Shown here one piece after another: positions 31,281-45,184 of a stretch of 64,000 nucleotides of DNA. The notes under the pieces are model-generated. The model was given only the letters and a program-made list of their open reading frames with translations, was not told the origin of the DNA and ran no database searches. The position numbers and the translations under genes are program-made. Source of the DNA: Notamacropus eugenii (lineage: Eukaryota > Chordata > Mammalia > Diprotodontia > Macropodidae); NCBI RefSeq assembly GCF_028372415.1, contig NC_092878.1:73413251-73477250 (forward strand). Direction: 5' to 3'. The first letter of the stretch is position 1. The number at the start of each line of letters is the position of its first letter.

Positions 31281-33795
31281 TAGTGATAGCAATAATGATA
31301 GTAATAATATCAGCTAATATTTCTATTGTCTTTGAAGTAGCATTTCTCAAAATATAACTTGATGCTCTTTCAAAGGGTGTTGGGGGTCAAAACTGTTATC
31401 GTAATATTATTGCTATAAAAATTTCTAATATATACACATATATGTATTCACACATACATATAAGAAAGAGGTTTTTGGGATGCCTTCAATAATTTTCTTA
31501 AAGTGTAAAGTAGTCCTGATGTCAAAAATTTTGAAAACCACAACTTCAAGTCTGCAAATCACTGTATATCATCTTATCTGCCAAGGTTTAAAATAAACCA
31601 ATACAAAGAATTTCCAAAGTCATACAAAGTCATCTCAATGAGATAACTAAAGACTGAGGAAATCAGAAAAAGCATTGTTTAGGAGGCAGCATCTGAAATG
31701 TGCTTTGAAGAAAACTATGGATCCTCAAAGAGAGATATGGATAGGAAATGAGTGAATTCTAAACATGGGAGCCACCTGTTCAATGGTATAATAAGACGAC
31801 CAAGCATCTACATTGGCCCCCAAATAACCCTTATCTAAAATTGGTACATACCTCTTAGCTCTAAAAAATTAATATGGCAACTTTCTACCAGCAACATTTA
31901 AATACAGCCAACATCAATTACTTGGCAAATAAGAATTCATTCAACCCAAATGCCAAACTAAATCAGATTTTGGAATAATATTGCGAGTTATTTGGGCTTC
32001 CATCCAGCACACCTTTTTGTGTCCAGCTTGGGCCATAAAGCTGATTCTAATCTGGCTAGCTTAAAGGTTTTTTGTAAAGCTTTAGCTAATGACTAAACTA
32101 AAAAAAAATTCAAATTAGAGAAATGAAAAGATGTTGCTTAAAGCATATTTGCATGCTTAGGTATGAAAATAATTGTCAACTTTTTTTGTAGGGGAGAGGG
32201 GTGAATTTTCAAAATATTTTTTTCTGTTTTCTTTAGCTTTTTTTTTTTCAAGTAGAGTGTAAAACAGTTGAATAAATATTTTAGGAGTATTTTGATTACT
32301 TTGCACATTAATTGATTGGTAAGGGGAAACTACAAGAGGAGGGAAGCCAATTAAGAGTTGATTTCTATAGTTCAAGCAATGGGTGATGAATTCCTCAGTT
32401 GGAAGTGATGTGTGAGTGGAAAGAAAGTGTGGAAAGAAATGATGAGAAAATATCGTTTAGATAGAATTGAAAAGACTTGGCAACTTATTGGATATGGAAG
32501 ATGGGTGGAGGGGAATCAAGGAGAATTCCAATATTTCAAATCTGCTGAACCAAAGAGATGGGGAAACCATTATGCTTCTAAAGGAAATCTCAAGAAAAAA
32601 TAGATGCCAAAGAGAAGGTACACTGTCTTTTAGAACATAAAAATAAAAAAAAAATCTATTGTGTTTGTTTGCAAATAAACTTTTTCATTTATAAAAGAAA
32701 GGTAATATGATTGTTTCAAAATTCTTAATAGAGGAAAAGATTTGAGCAAAAGTTGTTTATATTAATGGTGACTTAGCTGTTTAAATATAATTTGAAGCCA
32801 AGGAAATTGTTTGGGCTGACATCTTGTAATATAACGCAATCAGCCACACAGAATATGTAACAATTAAATTGATTTTATCAAGATCCAGCCAATTTTCTAA
32901 GAGTTTAAGATGTGCAAAGGTTTGTATGTGATTATATTTCTAATGCAATTCTTAAGAAATTGAAAGCTTCCACTTCTCACTCCCACCTCTACCCCCTGAA
33001 GAGTAGCCAAATAATATGGCAGTGTTTAGTAGTATTCCTAATTCTTTTCACCAAGTAATATGGAAAGCCAATCAAATTTTCAAAATCTAACATTTTGGAT
33101 GGAAATATCAATCAAACATGGAAAATAGAAAAAAAAAGTATTACTTAAGAGTATCCATTTCTGTATTTAGTTATTTAATTTATAATTTCCTCTTTATTGG
33201 TTGAAATAGCTTGGTTACAATTAGGTACTTTTCTTATTAACTCTTCTTATACCAGCATTATAAGTTCTAAAAAAATTTTGAAAGCAAGCATTTTTCCTTC
33301 ACTATATATAAAGGCAAAAAATGTGAATCATAATTCCCCAATTTCTCTCAAACTTTATATAAAGCGTGAAAGATAAAACTTATAGAGACTACATTTTAAA
33401 CATGGTTATTGCATGAACAAGTCAGAACTTAAGACTATCATGATAAAATGGGAGAGGCTATATCAATATCATCTGAAACAACTAGGATTATTATTTGTTT
33501 CATGTATTAATGTGCATACTTGTGTTCTTGACAGTATATTATAAGCAGAAAGAACAGCTATGTTATTTATTTATTTTTGTCAGAGCTTGAGCATATTTTT
33601 ATAACTATTTTCACCTACTGCCCATAGTTTGTTACTTTAGTATTTAATTTCAATCACTGGACAGAGGGCAGCCAGAGTAAATGACATTAGTTAAAATTCC
33701 AACCAGGAAGTTATACTTCGTATTTGTTCCTTGTAGATGGGATGTAATAGATGAGAAACGGAACACTTTAAGTAAAGTTCTGTGTCATAGATATA
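31281..33795. other. Mostly single-copy-like DNA
   Basis: No gene recognised. 31335-31560 starts 'catttctcaaaatata' and ends 'ttttgaaaaccacaac', which could be a decayed hAT-type (MER5-like) DNA transposon, but this is weak. 32440-32590 resembles an old mammalian repeat block ('gacttggcaacttattggatatgg') that I cannot name. The open frame 32412-32603 (plus) lies in that block and looks non-coding. Confidence 0.4.
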
Positions 33796-33799
33796 GCAG

Positions 33800-33960
33800 A
33801 ATTGTATATGGAGTCAAGAGATTTGAAACTGATGACAATAGGCAAGTCTCTTCCGCTCTCTGAATCTGTTTCCTCAACTGTAATATGATTATAACATTTG
33901 TAGAATTTATCACACAAGACTTTGTCAGACATATACTGTGGAAACATTACAGTGATCTGG
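33800..33960 (+). repeat. MIR fragment
   Basis: 'aataggcaagtctcttccgctctctgaatc' followed by 'tttcctcaactgtaatatgatta' fits the MIR core in the forward direction, diverged. Confidence 0.5.
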
Positions 33961-34019
33961 AAGGGACTTCAGAGTCCCTCCTTACTGGTAGACTTGGAGG
34001 GACCTGATATAGTTCCTGC

Positions 34020-34165
34020 CTTTGTTTTACTCTTGAAATAATTGAGTCCTAAGAAAGTTAAGTGACTTCATAAATATAAAGTGTACAATAAGCATAATCG
34101 GCAGGATTTGTATCCAGGTATTCTGACTTCCGTGTGAGTACTCACTTCCCTTGTACCATATCACT
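34020..34165 (-). repeat. MIR-like fragment
   Basis: 'aataattgagtcctaagaaagttaagtgac', then 'ggcaggatttgtatccagg', resembles a reverse-complement MIR core. Confidence 0.45.
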
Positions 34166-34179
34166 TCCTGGGTCCAAAC

Positions 34180-34428
34180 ATGATTATTCAGTCATGTCTG
34201 AATCTTCATGATTCCGTTTAGAATTTTCATTACAGAGGTACTGGAGTGTTTTGCCATATGCTTCTCCAGCTCATTTTACAGATGAGGAAAATGAGGCAAA
34301 ATAAGATGAAATGACTTGCCCAGGGTCACTATGCTAGTGTCTAACACTAGATTTGAACTTAGGAAGATAAGTCTTCTTTGTTTTAGGTCTAGCACTCTAT
34401 CCACTGACCCACCTAGCTGCTCCAAATC
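34180..34428 (-). repeat. Marsupial-type SINE
   Basis: From the tail side: 'catgtctgaatcttcatgattcc', then 'ctccagctcattttacagatgagg', then 'atttgaacttaggaagat', ending 'ctatccactgacccacctagctg'. Same family as 72-320. Confidence 0.78.
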
Positions 34429-35087
34429 ACATTATTCCCCTTTGCAAAAAGTGTCAATGGATTCCTAGTACAACTAATAAAAAATAGAAAATACTCAGCC
34501 TATCATTTAAAGTTCTCTAAATTTGGAATTATTTTTTAGTTCTCCAAGGTTTCTGGGATGTTTTCCTCATAAAAATTTTATGAAATGGCTAGATATTATA
34601 AATATTATATATATAAAATGATAATAAAAACAATTTTATTCCTCCAAGTTATTTTGTACTTCTGCTAGAAGTAAGTAAAACTGGATTCATGAATTGCTTG
34701 GAATTGCTAACTTTCCTTTAGGACTTTTTTCTTGGCCCTGTATCATTCTAGGGTAGAACCCAGAAGAATACAGAATTTGAAACTTTGAAAATGACTTTTT
34801 GTTGCCAACCTTCAAGGCTCAGTGAATAGAGTCACTAGATTTGTTTGTTTTCTTCTTACACATGTGGGCTCAGATTTCCTCTTTGGAAGGGGAGGGAAGA
34901 AAGGTTGGAATCTGTTCAGAGACCTGCAATTTCTTTCCTCTTTGAAAGCAGGAGCACTGGAAATTTCACTAGCATGTATTGGTTGCCTTCTTGGTGTACC
35001 CCCTTCTCTACATGCATGGAAGCATTCAGATCTTTCCATATGTTTTCTCTCATGACAGGAGCTAGGTTGGCCTAAACTTTCATTGTT

Positions 35088-35215
35088 TCCCTCACCAGAC
35101 TTTCAGTTCCATGAGGGTGGAGACTGTTTCCATCTTTTTAGTACCTCCCACAATTTAATGCAGTGCTTGACTCAACAGAGTGCTTTAACAAATGCTTTTT
35201 GACCGACTAATCTCT
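35088..35215 (+). repeat. L2 LINE 3'-end fragment
   Basis: 'gttccatgagggtggagactg' then 'gtgcttgactcaacagagtgctttaacaaatgc' is the L2 tail in forward orientation. The 75-77-codon frames at 34812-35075 beside it show no domain. Confidence 0.6.
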
Positions 35216-35582
35216 GGACTCTTTATCCATCTGTGAACATGGCACTAGACAGTTAAGATCTCAAAAGCTAATGACTCTGAAATAAAATATTAGCCTCTCA
35301 GACCAAAGTATATCGCACTAGAAAGGGTAGCACCAGATGACTGGATTCTTCAAGCAAGATTAAAATGGTTTAGTTAATAGTCAATGTGGCTGAGGCCCAG
35401 GTAGAACCTTAATTCATTGCTGCTAAAACATGTTCCAGGGCTGGGTGAACAGGATTCAGCAAAACAGAATTTTGTAGGTTTATAGTAGTTGCACATTGAG
35501 TCAGAAATTTCTCAGTCCATTTGAAATAGCTTTATATAACTCTCATCCAGGCTAGTCTCTCTCTTGTCACATGTCCTATACA

Positions 35583-35815
35583 GCAATGATCTCAAACACA
35601 AAGGGCAATCCTGGCTAGTAATTTGTCCATTAAGGATCCCAGTTTAGCCACATATTGACTTAGACTTAAAATGTAGTGGTACTAATGCTTTGTTGGATTT
35701 TTATTTATGTTGTTAAATAGTTTCCAATTATATTTTAATCTGATTTGGGCAGCATGACAGAGTGTTGTGTGCAGGCAAAAGAGAAAGGGGCTCACGTTTG
35801 ACACTTTCTGCTAGG
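35583..35815. mobile_element. hAT-like non-autonomous DNA transposon relic
   Basis: The ends are imperfect inverted repeats: 'cagcaatgatctcaaac' on the left and, reversed, 'gcagaaagtgtcaaac' on the right, resembling the CAG..GTGTCAAACTC termini of hAT elements. The interior ('ttgttaaatagtttccaattatattttaatctgatttggg') recurs in similar form near 46540-46600. No clear 8-bp duplication is left. Confidence 0.45.
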
Positions 35816-36394
35816 CGTTAAACAAAAAAGTAGTTTCATCTCTTAAAAACATTCTTTGCATTATCTCAACTCTCCCAATTTTTCATAAAAACAAAATGAT
35901 TCCACTCAGTAACTTGACTGTTTATCTACTATAAAAGAAGGTATTAAGGAAGCAACCTTTAATAAAACCTGAGTGCATATACTTGCAAAACCAATTTAAG
36001 TGTATGGAGTAGTACAGGTGATATTATTATGCTAAACATGTTAACATACATTTTGTTATCTCTAATAGCAATAAAAATGGTAAGGTACCATTTACCTGAG
36101 GAGTATTTATTCGTTTTCCTTTAACAAGTTTCGTGTTTATCTAGCACATGAATCACTACCAGAACCAATTACCGCAACTTAATTGAAAATGATTTCTTTT
36201 TAATTATTACAAAGCACTTTTATAGTACTTTATATACTGAAAATGTCTTCTGAGAGATATTTATTCCCCTTTTCTACATAAGGGAGACTAAATCATAGGT
36301 TGTGTTAACAGGATGTCAGAGTAATTGAATGAGGAGAGGAAAAAAAAAAAACATTAATAACACAGATATGCTTCATCTGCCAGATGGAAGTTCA

Positions 36395-36590
36395 TAGTAT
36401 TAGAGGATCAGAGATTTAGAGCTAGAAGGGACCTCAGAGGTCATGTAGTTCAATCTCTTCATTTTACAGATGAGAAAACTAAGGCCTAGAGAAATTTTAT
36501 GATTTTATCAAGGCACACAGGAATATTTAAAGTGTTATTCAAACTCAGGTTCACTTGATTATTTATAAATGCTTGAATTTGGAAATGATG
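36395..36590 (-). repeat. MIR/CORE-SINE-like repeat
   Basis: 'agagatttagagctagaaggg', 'acctcagaggtcatgtagttcaa', then 'cattttacagatgagaaaact' is a well-known mammalian CORE-SINE arrangement, reversed here. Subfamily not assigned. Confidence 0.6.
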
Positions 36591-36799
36591 CTAAAGACAA
36601 TGTGTTATGATATGCTTTTCTATTTCAACCTAAGGACCTTGGGCCCTTTCCATACAACTTACAGCTAAAACTTACTATGTGGGTTGATTATTCCATACAT
36701 AAGATCAAATAAAATAATATTTGCAATTTTTCAAATTTTTGAAGAGTTTAGCATGGTGCCATGCACGTAGAAGGTACTAAGTTCTCTTTCTCTTTGTTC

Positions 36800-36905
36800 A
36801 TCAAAATGGAAGCTCTTTGAGAGCAGAGAGGGTCTTATTTTTATCTTTGCATATCCGATATCTAGTACAGCATTCTAGATGTAGTAAAAACTTTATAAAT
36901 GTTTT
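36800..36905 (+). repeat. L2 LINE 3'-end fragment
   Basis: 'ggaagctctttgagagcagagagggtc', then 'atctagtacagcattctagatg' and 'aaactttataaatg'. Confidence 0.5.
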
Positions 36906-37149
36906 TTCTTTTTAAAAATTTTTTTATTTTTAACGCATTGAGCAAAATAAGCATTTCCATTTATTCATTCATTTGATAATCCAAAAGTTTGGCATAAGAT
37001 AAAATAGTCACCTTTATTACATTCACTTTTAAAACTTCCCTAAAATAAAACAATAATAACTTACAATAATACACTTACTCTCATGTCCTTTATGCCATCC
37101 ACAACTTTAAATCTTCAGAGTTTGTGTTACTCCTAGGTCTACAACCATA

Positions 37150-37258
37150 TAACACACACAACCATGCACACACATGCAAACACGTGTACATGTATGTATA
37201 TGTGTGTTTGTATGTATCATATGTACACACATACATATATACATATTTATTTATTTAT
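37150..37258. repeat. CA/TATG-rich simple repeat
   Basis: A CACA-rich run followed by TGTA/TATG and ATTT runs, imperfect. Confidence 0.85.
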
Positions 37259-37869
37259 TGAGTTTGTCAGGGAGCAGCTTGAGACCATCAAAATATGGTA
37301 TAATTTTTAAAAATCAATTTAGTCTTTTCTCTTCATCTTAGTCAATTTTTGGCCAGTTCTTTGTCCTGCAACCTTCTCCTAATGCATACAGAAAATATAT
37401 GAATTTATAGACTGACTTGAAGGAATTCACTTCCAGCTGTATGCCATAAGATGAGCGATAACCATTATTAAACAATTTTTCCCCTTTTTATGTGTAGAAC
37501 GTGACTGATCTCTTGGTAGGCCTTATCATTCCATGTTTAAAACAACTACTAAAATATAATCTGCAAATTGGAGCACCTGTAGGACTTCTCCCTCTATGGC
37601 GGGGGTGGGGGGGGACCTTTTGATATATGTAGTGTACAATTTCTTTTAAAATATAGGAACTGAGGGTTATTTGTATTGATTTAACTGTCCACATTCAAAT
37701 TAAAATAGTTAATCTTTTTCACATGAAGCAACAATGCAAATACAAAGGTGAACAGTCTGACTCTTCTCCCTATCCCCTAAGCTAATCAACTGCTTCCTCT
37801 TATCTACTCTATCTCCAAAATGGGCATAAACTCCCTATCTCCTTCCCCTCCTTTCTATACTATATTACC

Positions 37870-38105
37870 TCCATCATTCATGTCTGATTCTGGTTCTTCA
37901 TGATACCATTTGGGATTTGTTGCCAGAGATATTGGAGTGGTTTGTCCTTTTCTTCTCCAGTACGTTTTATAGATGAGAGAACTGAGGCAAAGAAGGTTAA
38001 AAGACTTGCCCGGGATCACACAGCTATCAAGTGTATGAGGCCAGGTTTGAATTCAGGAAGACCAGTCTTCCTGTCTCCAAGTCCAGGGTTCTATCCACAG
38101 CCAAC
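37870..38105 (-). repeat. Marsupial-type SINE
   Basis: 'catttgggatttgttgccagagatattgg', 'gagtggtttgtccttttcttctcc', 'gaactgaggcaaagaagg', 'gatcacacagctatcaagtg' and 'ttgaattcaggaagacc' in the reverse orientation. Confidence 0.78.
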
Positions 38106-38179
38106 CTTTTTTTCAAGTTTTCCTCAGCTCTTGACTAGCCTTTGGTGTAAGTCTCATAAACAATACCTCTCTGCAATCT

Positions 38180-38690
38180 TTCACTTCTCCAATTAATTCT
38201 TTACATGGCTACTAAAATAATCTTCCTAAAAACGACAACGTCTCTGATCTACTGAAAAAATCTCCAGATGTTCTTTTATTACTGCTAAGTTAAACCATTT
38301 CTTACATTTAAAGCCTTCTACAATTCTGCCTTCTATCACATTACCTCTTCATGACTTCTACATTCCAGTGGAACTAAAGGTTTAGCCAATCAGAATCTCA
38401 GCTTGCTGTTCTCTGGCCCCTTTTTTATTCATGTCAGCTCCTCCTCACCCTACCCAATATTGGCAAACACATCCTATACCACCAGAAATACCTTTTTCTT
38501 CAAATCTCAGCCCAGGTGATATGCTCTCCAAGAGGTCTTTTCTGATGTCCTTAATTCATTTTTAATGCTACTTTGTTTGCATTTCTTCTTTGCCTCGTAT
38601 TTATCGGCTTACATGTAGAACACACCCTATTCCTCTTGTGTTTTTGCTTACTGAAGGCAAGGATAGGTTTATTAAAATGTGATTATTTTC
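38180..38690 (+). repeat. L2-like LINE 3' region
   Basis: Collinear blocks of the L2-type 3' region: 'ctactaaaataatcttcctaaa', 'catttaaagccttctacaattctg', 'tctccaagaggtcttttctgatgtcc' and a final 'ctgaaggcaaggatagg'. Diverged, no frame. Confidence 0.6.
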
Positions 38691-39054
38691 AACTAACAAA
38701 AAATCTAATTAGATTCCCTTCCACCTTCCTCCTCACATTGAACTAAATAAACAGAAAAGAAAAAAAAATCCATGTGACAAATATGCAGTCAAGTCAAACA
38801 GATTCTTATTTTGGCCATGTCCAAGAATGATGTCTCATTCTGCTCTGTGAAACCATCACCTCTATAAAAACGTGTCTGGCTTGCTTCATAATATATCTTT
38901 TGAAATCATGATTGATCACAGTGGTGATTAAAATTTTTAAACCATACAAAGTTTTTTTTTGTTTTATATTTCTGTTGTAGGGGTTTAGTATAATATTATC
39001 TCTGACTTTCTTTTTTTTTATTTTTGAAGTAGACTTATATGCTATTAGTGGAAG

Positions 39055-39245
39055 GAGTTTTTAGTGAGGAAATTTCTTCTACCAAGGTAGACAACTTTGC
39101 AACTTATAGTCTTAAAGAGTTTCCATAAACCTCAAGAAGTCAAGTGACTTATCCAAGGTAACAAAGCCAGTATGTGCCAGATCAGGATATGAACTCAGTT
39201 CTTCCCTATTCCAAGACCAGCTCTCTGTTCATAATTCAATGCTCT
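39055..39245 (-). repeat. CORE-SINE-like repeat ('gaggaaattcctctacca' family)
   Basis: 'gtgaggaaatttcttctaccaagg', 'caacttatagtcttaaagag', 'gccagtatgtgccagat', then 'gaactcagttcttcc'. A second copy with the same order is at 63165-63335. Confidence 0.55.
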
Positions 39246-40139
39246 CTAACATACAGTTGGTGCTTAAGAAATGTATGCTGAATTAAATAACTTCTGATGG
39301 AAAGTCTTTTCATTTCACTTAAAAATCTTCTGTGTTGCTTTATAAAAAAGTAGGCTGCAACCTTTACTAGAAAAGCTTTCTTAATAAAGCTAGAAAAAAT
39401 GTTTAGGGATTGAATATGTGCTACCATAAGGTAATGGAGCTTGGCTTTTAACACTTATACCAGATCTTAATTGGTGAAATGAGTGCTGTCCTTCAGCATT
39501 ATTACCCTTAAGAAGCTGCATACTTATTCTAGTGATATTGCCATTTCTAAAAATATTCTTGAATGATTTGTTTTGATTTAACTTCAGGGACAATTTATCA
39601 ACCATGAACAAGCAATCATCACATTACCTTATTGTTATGAGGCTCTCTGCTTTGGTCAGACACATTTTCTCTCTTTTCCCCCTCCATTCATCCTATTCCT
39701 CTCTCCCTCTCTCCCTCCTCCTGCCTTCTGTATTTGTCAGATTAGTTGGGCACCATTATCCCTTCTCCTCCCAGGAACACTAGAATGAACTACCAGAATA
39801 AGATTGGCATCTAGAGGAAACAAATCTGAATGCACTAATTTACTACAGTTTGAGTAGCCAGAAAGACAGTGCACAAACAAACATGTCTATAATAGGAGTA
39901 CAAATAATTGAATATTGCAAATATCTAATAGAATCTGATAGGATATATTTGATAGGATGCAGTTGAAAGCTAAATCACTACTCAGAATAATGATTTCACT
40001 CAAATAAATAGAAAGAATTTCACTCAAAAGAGGGGAGTATTTGATGAGAAAGTATAAGCACAGGGACATAATGAGGAACGTATAGCTAAATACTTATATG
40101 CAAATTCATTGAAATTACTTTTAGAAATCTATTTGATTT

Positions 40140-40284
40140 AGATCAAGGGTCATTAACCATTTTTATGTCATGAACCTCTTTGGCTGTTTGGTTAATCTTA
40201 TAGACCTTTTTGTAGGACAATGTTTTAAATTAAAAAAAAATACATAGCAATACAAAGAAAATTCAATTATATGATAATTTGTTT
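40140..40284. repeat. Old interspersed repeat, split by a SINE (part 1)
   Basis: 'catttttatgtcatgaacctctttggc', 'ttatagacctttttgtaggacaatg' and 'aatacatagcaatacaaag' form a known mammalian-type repeat end. Its second part appears at 40535-40605 ('ctgtaggtcaagaacccctgctc'), on the other side of a SINE. Confidence 0.45.
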
Positions 40285-40530
40285 TTGTTGTTTAGTCATT
40301 TCAGTCCTGCTCCATTCTTCCTGAACCCTTCTGGAGTTTTCTTTGCAAGGGTACTGGAGTGATTTGTCATTTCCTTCTACAGCTCATTTTAAAAATGAGG
40401 ACTGAGGAAAATAGGATTAAGTGATTGCTCAGGGTCACACAGTTAGTGTCAGATTTGAATTCAGGAAGATGAGCCTTCCTTACTCCAGGTCCAGCACTCT
40501 ATTCACTGCAACACCTAGCTATCTTTCAGT
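40285..40530 (-). repeat. Marsupial-type SINE, nested
   Basis: It starts with 'tgttgtttagtcatttcag' (reverse of the cgactgaacaaca tail), then 'ggagttttctttgcaaggg', 'gagtgatttgtcatttcc' and 'ggtcacacagttagtgtc', ending 'ccagcactctattcactgcaacacctagct'. Confidence 0.8.
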
Positions 40531-40534
40531 ATAA

Positions 40535-40605
40535 TGCAATTATTAAAATGCTGACAAATAAAGTTCCAGAGGCTGTAGGTCAAGAACCCCTGCTCTAAAT
40601 CTACA
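40535..40605. repeat. Old interspersed repeat, split by a SINE (part 2)
   Basis: Continuation of 40140-40284: 'gttccagaggctgtaggtcaagaacccctg'. Confidence 0.4.
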
Positions 40606-42599
40606 GGCTAAGAAATTGTATTCCAATTAATATGGAATCAAATCATACATTAATAACAAATATTGCATATCTAGACCAGAGACCATGTAGCCTTCTAGAG
40701 AAAAAAAAATCTACGTAGGACATCTGGTGGGAGAGTTGGGTTAAGATTGTAGATTCAAAGGATGTGATCTTGAAGGGTAAGAAATATGATCTGGTTCCTA
40801 AACTGAAGTAAGAAGATGAATCCCTGGAAGAAGACCATTACTCGAGCAGGAGAAGGGCAATTGGGGGTGAGGGGGAATGCACCCATAGGAAAATGGCATC
40901 AGCATTCTCTAAAGTCCTTTTCTTGGCAAAAAATACCAAACTTCCAAAGTATTATTATAGCTACTGCCTTCTTTCTATAGTTTCTATAGCATTCTCTTGA
41001 GCATCTCTTGAAGGCTGGAAGCAATATCTGACATCTCTTCTATTCTATGACTTTGAGCATTCTGTAGGGGCTATATCCTTTTAAGGTCTATCCATGATGA
41101 AAATGGAAAGATGCTTCTTCCTTCTGGTCACATGGCCTATTCATTGTCATTCTTTCTGAGAACTACATTTTTTTTAAATACAGTGGGAAAAGGGTACAAC
41201 ATTAAGCCTCTCATTCTTCTCAAATAGAAGGTAATGAAGGGATAATTAAAAGTTTCCCAAAGATAGTTAAGTAGGCAGACTTTTAATGTAAGAGATATCA
41301 ATTGAATCTAGTATCTCTATACTTGAAATCACTTTTACAATTCAGCAAGATTTCAAAAATAAAATTTCATACTATGGGAACAAGTGAACAAAGGTGTGGA
41401 GGCAGGAACATACATTGCCTAGATAAGAAAATTATGAAAAGTATTGCTTGTTTTTTTATGATGTGTTGAGAATTTCATTACATATTATAGAGAATATCCT
41501 TTATTTCAAAATGCTATCTCTTAAATAGAAAAAAAAATTATATGTGACTTTGCAGAAGACAAGTTTAAAATACAAATGTTTTTGAAATGTGCTTGATATA
41601 GAATGCATAATAAAAGCAATGAAAGAATGGCACATGTAATAAAAATGATGATTTGTTCCAACTCCTAAGTAGTTGCAGGTGGTAAATGTGTGTTCTACTT
41701 ATTGGTCAAAATCCAAGGGGATGCGAGGGTAGGAAAAGGAAGAGCTCAAAATCATTTGCATGTAAACACAGTTTTGGAAAGTGTCAGTTGATAAGCATTT
41801 CTCTAATACCAACATTTGAAAATGTGAAAAAGCTATTATGAATTGTCCTAGATCTTGTTATGTATTTCCTTTCTTAAAAATTCACAAATTCACAGTCATT
41901 TCTAAGGTCAAAATCATCCGCTGGGTCTTCAGGAGAAATCTTAATATTTTCAGGGGAGACATGGTGCCAATTTTCCATTTATACCACTCACAATCCCAGA
42001 AAATGGATATCATCCTTTTTCAGCCTTCTACTATATAGGTACAGCCAGTGTAGATACGGTAGGAAGGAAAAGCATCAGGGACTTTCCCAATGGCAGAAGT
42101 AAAAAGGGGATATTGGCATTAGACAGCATCCTATTACAAATATACCTAAAATACACTTTCTATTTAGGCACAAAATGCCTATGTACATATACCATATCCA
42201 TCACTGCTTGACCTCGAACAAAGTCATCCTTGTGCCTCAGTTAATTCATCTGCTAAAAAAAAATGGCATACATGAGCCCTCAAATTTCTTCTATGGAAAT
42301 TCCTTCTACTTACATGTTAATATCATTATATTATGATACTGATTTCTTAATTTTCAAGCCTGAGTTTAAAAAAATTCTGTCTTGGCAAGGTTATTATATG
42401 TCCTTGATAGTAGGAGTAATAGCTACTAAATTTCCTGCTGCAAAGACTAGGGTGGTTTTTTTCTTAAAAGGTAATGAAAACATCGTTGAATTTTCTTCAC
42501 ATGCATGTGTTTCACTTCTTTCAAGATTTTTCACCCAATTTTACTGGTATTTTCATTTTCTACAGTCTAGAAACACTGGCATTTCTGCTGATCCTCACA
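40606..42599. other. Single-copy-like DNA, nothing recognised
   Basis: AT-rich, no long frame with protein-like content and no repeat that I can name. The frames at 41838-42038 and 42263-42604 have no supporting features. Confidence 0.45.
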
Positions 42600-42845
42600 T
42601 ATAACCTCTGTCTCATACATAACTTGGTAGCTTTTCACCTCCTGCGTACTCTATCTGAAATGTTCTATCACCAAATCTCGAGTAGTTATTCACACGCTGT
42701 CTTATACATTAGAATGTAAGCTCCTTGAGGGTGGGGATAAAGGTTGTTTGTTTTTGTTTTTTCTTTGTGTCTCCAGCATTTAGAATAATGAATAAGATGC
42801 AATAAGTGATTAATAAATTAATTTTGACTGATTGATAACTGACTT
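42600..42845 (+). repeat. L2 LINE 3'-end fragment
   Basis: 'agaatgtaagctccttgagggtgggg', then 'gtgtctccagcatttagaataatg', then 'gattaataaattaattttgactg': a clear L2 tail in forward orientation. Confidence 0.7.
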
Positions 42846-42929
42846 GAGCAGGAGACAAAGACTTAAAATCCACTTCATAGACTGACTTCACAAGGCAGGT
42901 TAGAAACGTGACTCCCTCATGTCTTTCTC

Positions 42930-43569
42930 ACATAATAAGGTTGCCTTTCTCCTTTGGCCTTTCTTCTTGGCCCTTTGCCAAGGTAAATCCTTCTATGTGA
43001 ACAAATCAATCTATTCTCTCCCATCTTCACTAGTAAATTGTCACCTCTGTCATTCATGATTTTTTCATTAATCTTTAATCTCTCCTTGTCTATTGTATAT
43101 TTCCCTATTGCCTAAAAATATACCTATGTTTCTTCCTATTTAAAAACAAACAACAACAAAAAATCCTTCACTTGATCCACCCATCTCTGCTAGTAATAAA
43201 TCTATGTCTCTCCTCTTTTTGCATTGCTAACATCCCTGGGAGGACCATCTGCAGTCAGTGTTTCCATTTCTTTTACTCCCATTTTCTTCTTAAATCTGAA
43301 ATCTGGCTGCTGACTTGATCATTCAAATGGAACTATTCTGTCCAAACCACTGATCAATCAGTCACTTAATATGAAGGTCTTCTTTTTTTCAATCCTCATT
43401 CTTCTTGACTTTTCTGCAGCTTTTGACACTGTCAAGAACCTCTTTCCTTTTCTTCTTCATACACTTATCTCTTAGGTTTTTTTAGTCTTGCTTTCTCCTT
43501 GTTCTCTTCTTTCTTTTCTGATCACTACTTAATCTCATTTTCTTTGCTGACTTTTTATCCCAGTCAGGC
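42930..43569 (+). repeat. L2-like LINE region (diverged ORF part)
   Basis: 'caatcctcattcttcttgacttttctgcagcttttgacactgtc' is the marker block of an L2-related LINE common in marsupials. Flanking pyrimidine-rich sequence has the same order as related fragments. Heavily diverged. Confidence 0.5.
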
Positions 43570-44460
<891 letters not shown>

Positions 44461-44754
44461 CATCCACAGAAACAAAAGTTTTAACATAGAAAAATTTCTC
44501 TACACTGGAGATTCAACTTCTGATGTGAGGCACTTTGAACGTAGAGGAAAGAAGTAGATAACTTTAGGGTCTGTGCCATCAGTAAAGTCATAACTATTTT
44601 CGGTGAGGAAAAACAAATAAAACAGCAATTATGAAGTGAATTCCATTAAAATTGTATGAGGTAGAGGCCATTGTATTGTAAGTTAAAAACTTTCATCATG
44701 TAAATCTCAAATCATTTAAGGGTAGTAGCAGAGGAAAGGATGGAAAACAACCAA
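44461..44754. other. Nothing recognised
   Basis: The start may include the GAPDH 3' UTR remnant; otherwise there is no signature. Confidence 0.4.
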
Positions 44755-44880
44755 TAGGTATAGACAAGTCACTTAATCTGTTCCAGACTGCAGTTTTCTG
44801 TAAAATGAGGGCTCAAACTGGGTTGCCTTGGAGGCAACTTTTGGCTTTACATCTCTGAATGAATGTATGAATGAATCTGT
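44755..44880 (+). repeat. MIR fragment
   Basis: 'tagacaagtcacttaatctgttcc', 'gcagttttctgtaaaatgaggg', then 'acatctctgaatgaatg'; MIR-like, diverged. Confidence 0.5.
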
Positions 44881-45184
44881 CATCTTGTACTTTTTAATGC
44901 CTCATTCTCAGCAATAGAAAAAGTGAAATTATAGGATATGATTGTAAGGTACAAGCTTTTCTTTCCTTCTACTCAAGTGAAAGATAGAGATAGACAAACA
45001 TTTTTTCAGACAGATTTTCCTCTCTCAATTGCAAGGACAACTAAAAACTAAGTTCCAATCGAAGCATAATCATTAATCTAACTTATTTCGGCCACTAGTT
45101 CTGAGTGGTAGAATCCTATAAACTTACTGTTACAATTATCAGCTAGTCCAAATTCTCTTAATTAGTTATTTCTTGTCTAAGTGG

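Noticed and set aside
31335..31560. MER5-like hAT element
   Set aside because: Only short end-like strings match and the interior is not recognisable; kept as a remark, not as a feature.
34812..35075. Overlapping 75-77-codon frames on both strands as a small gene
   Set aside because: Frames of equal length on both strands without motifs; next to an L2 fragment.
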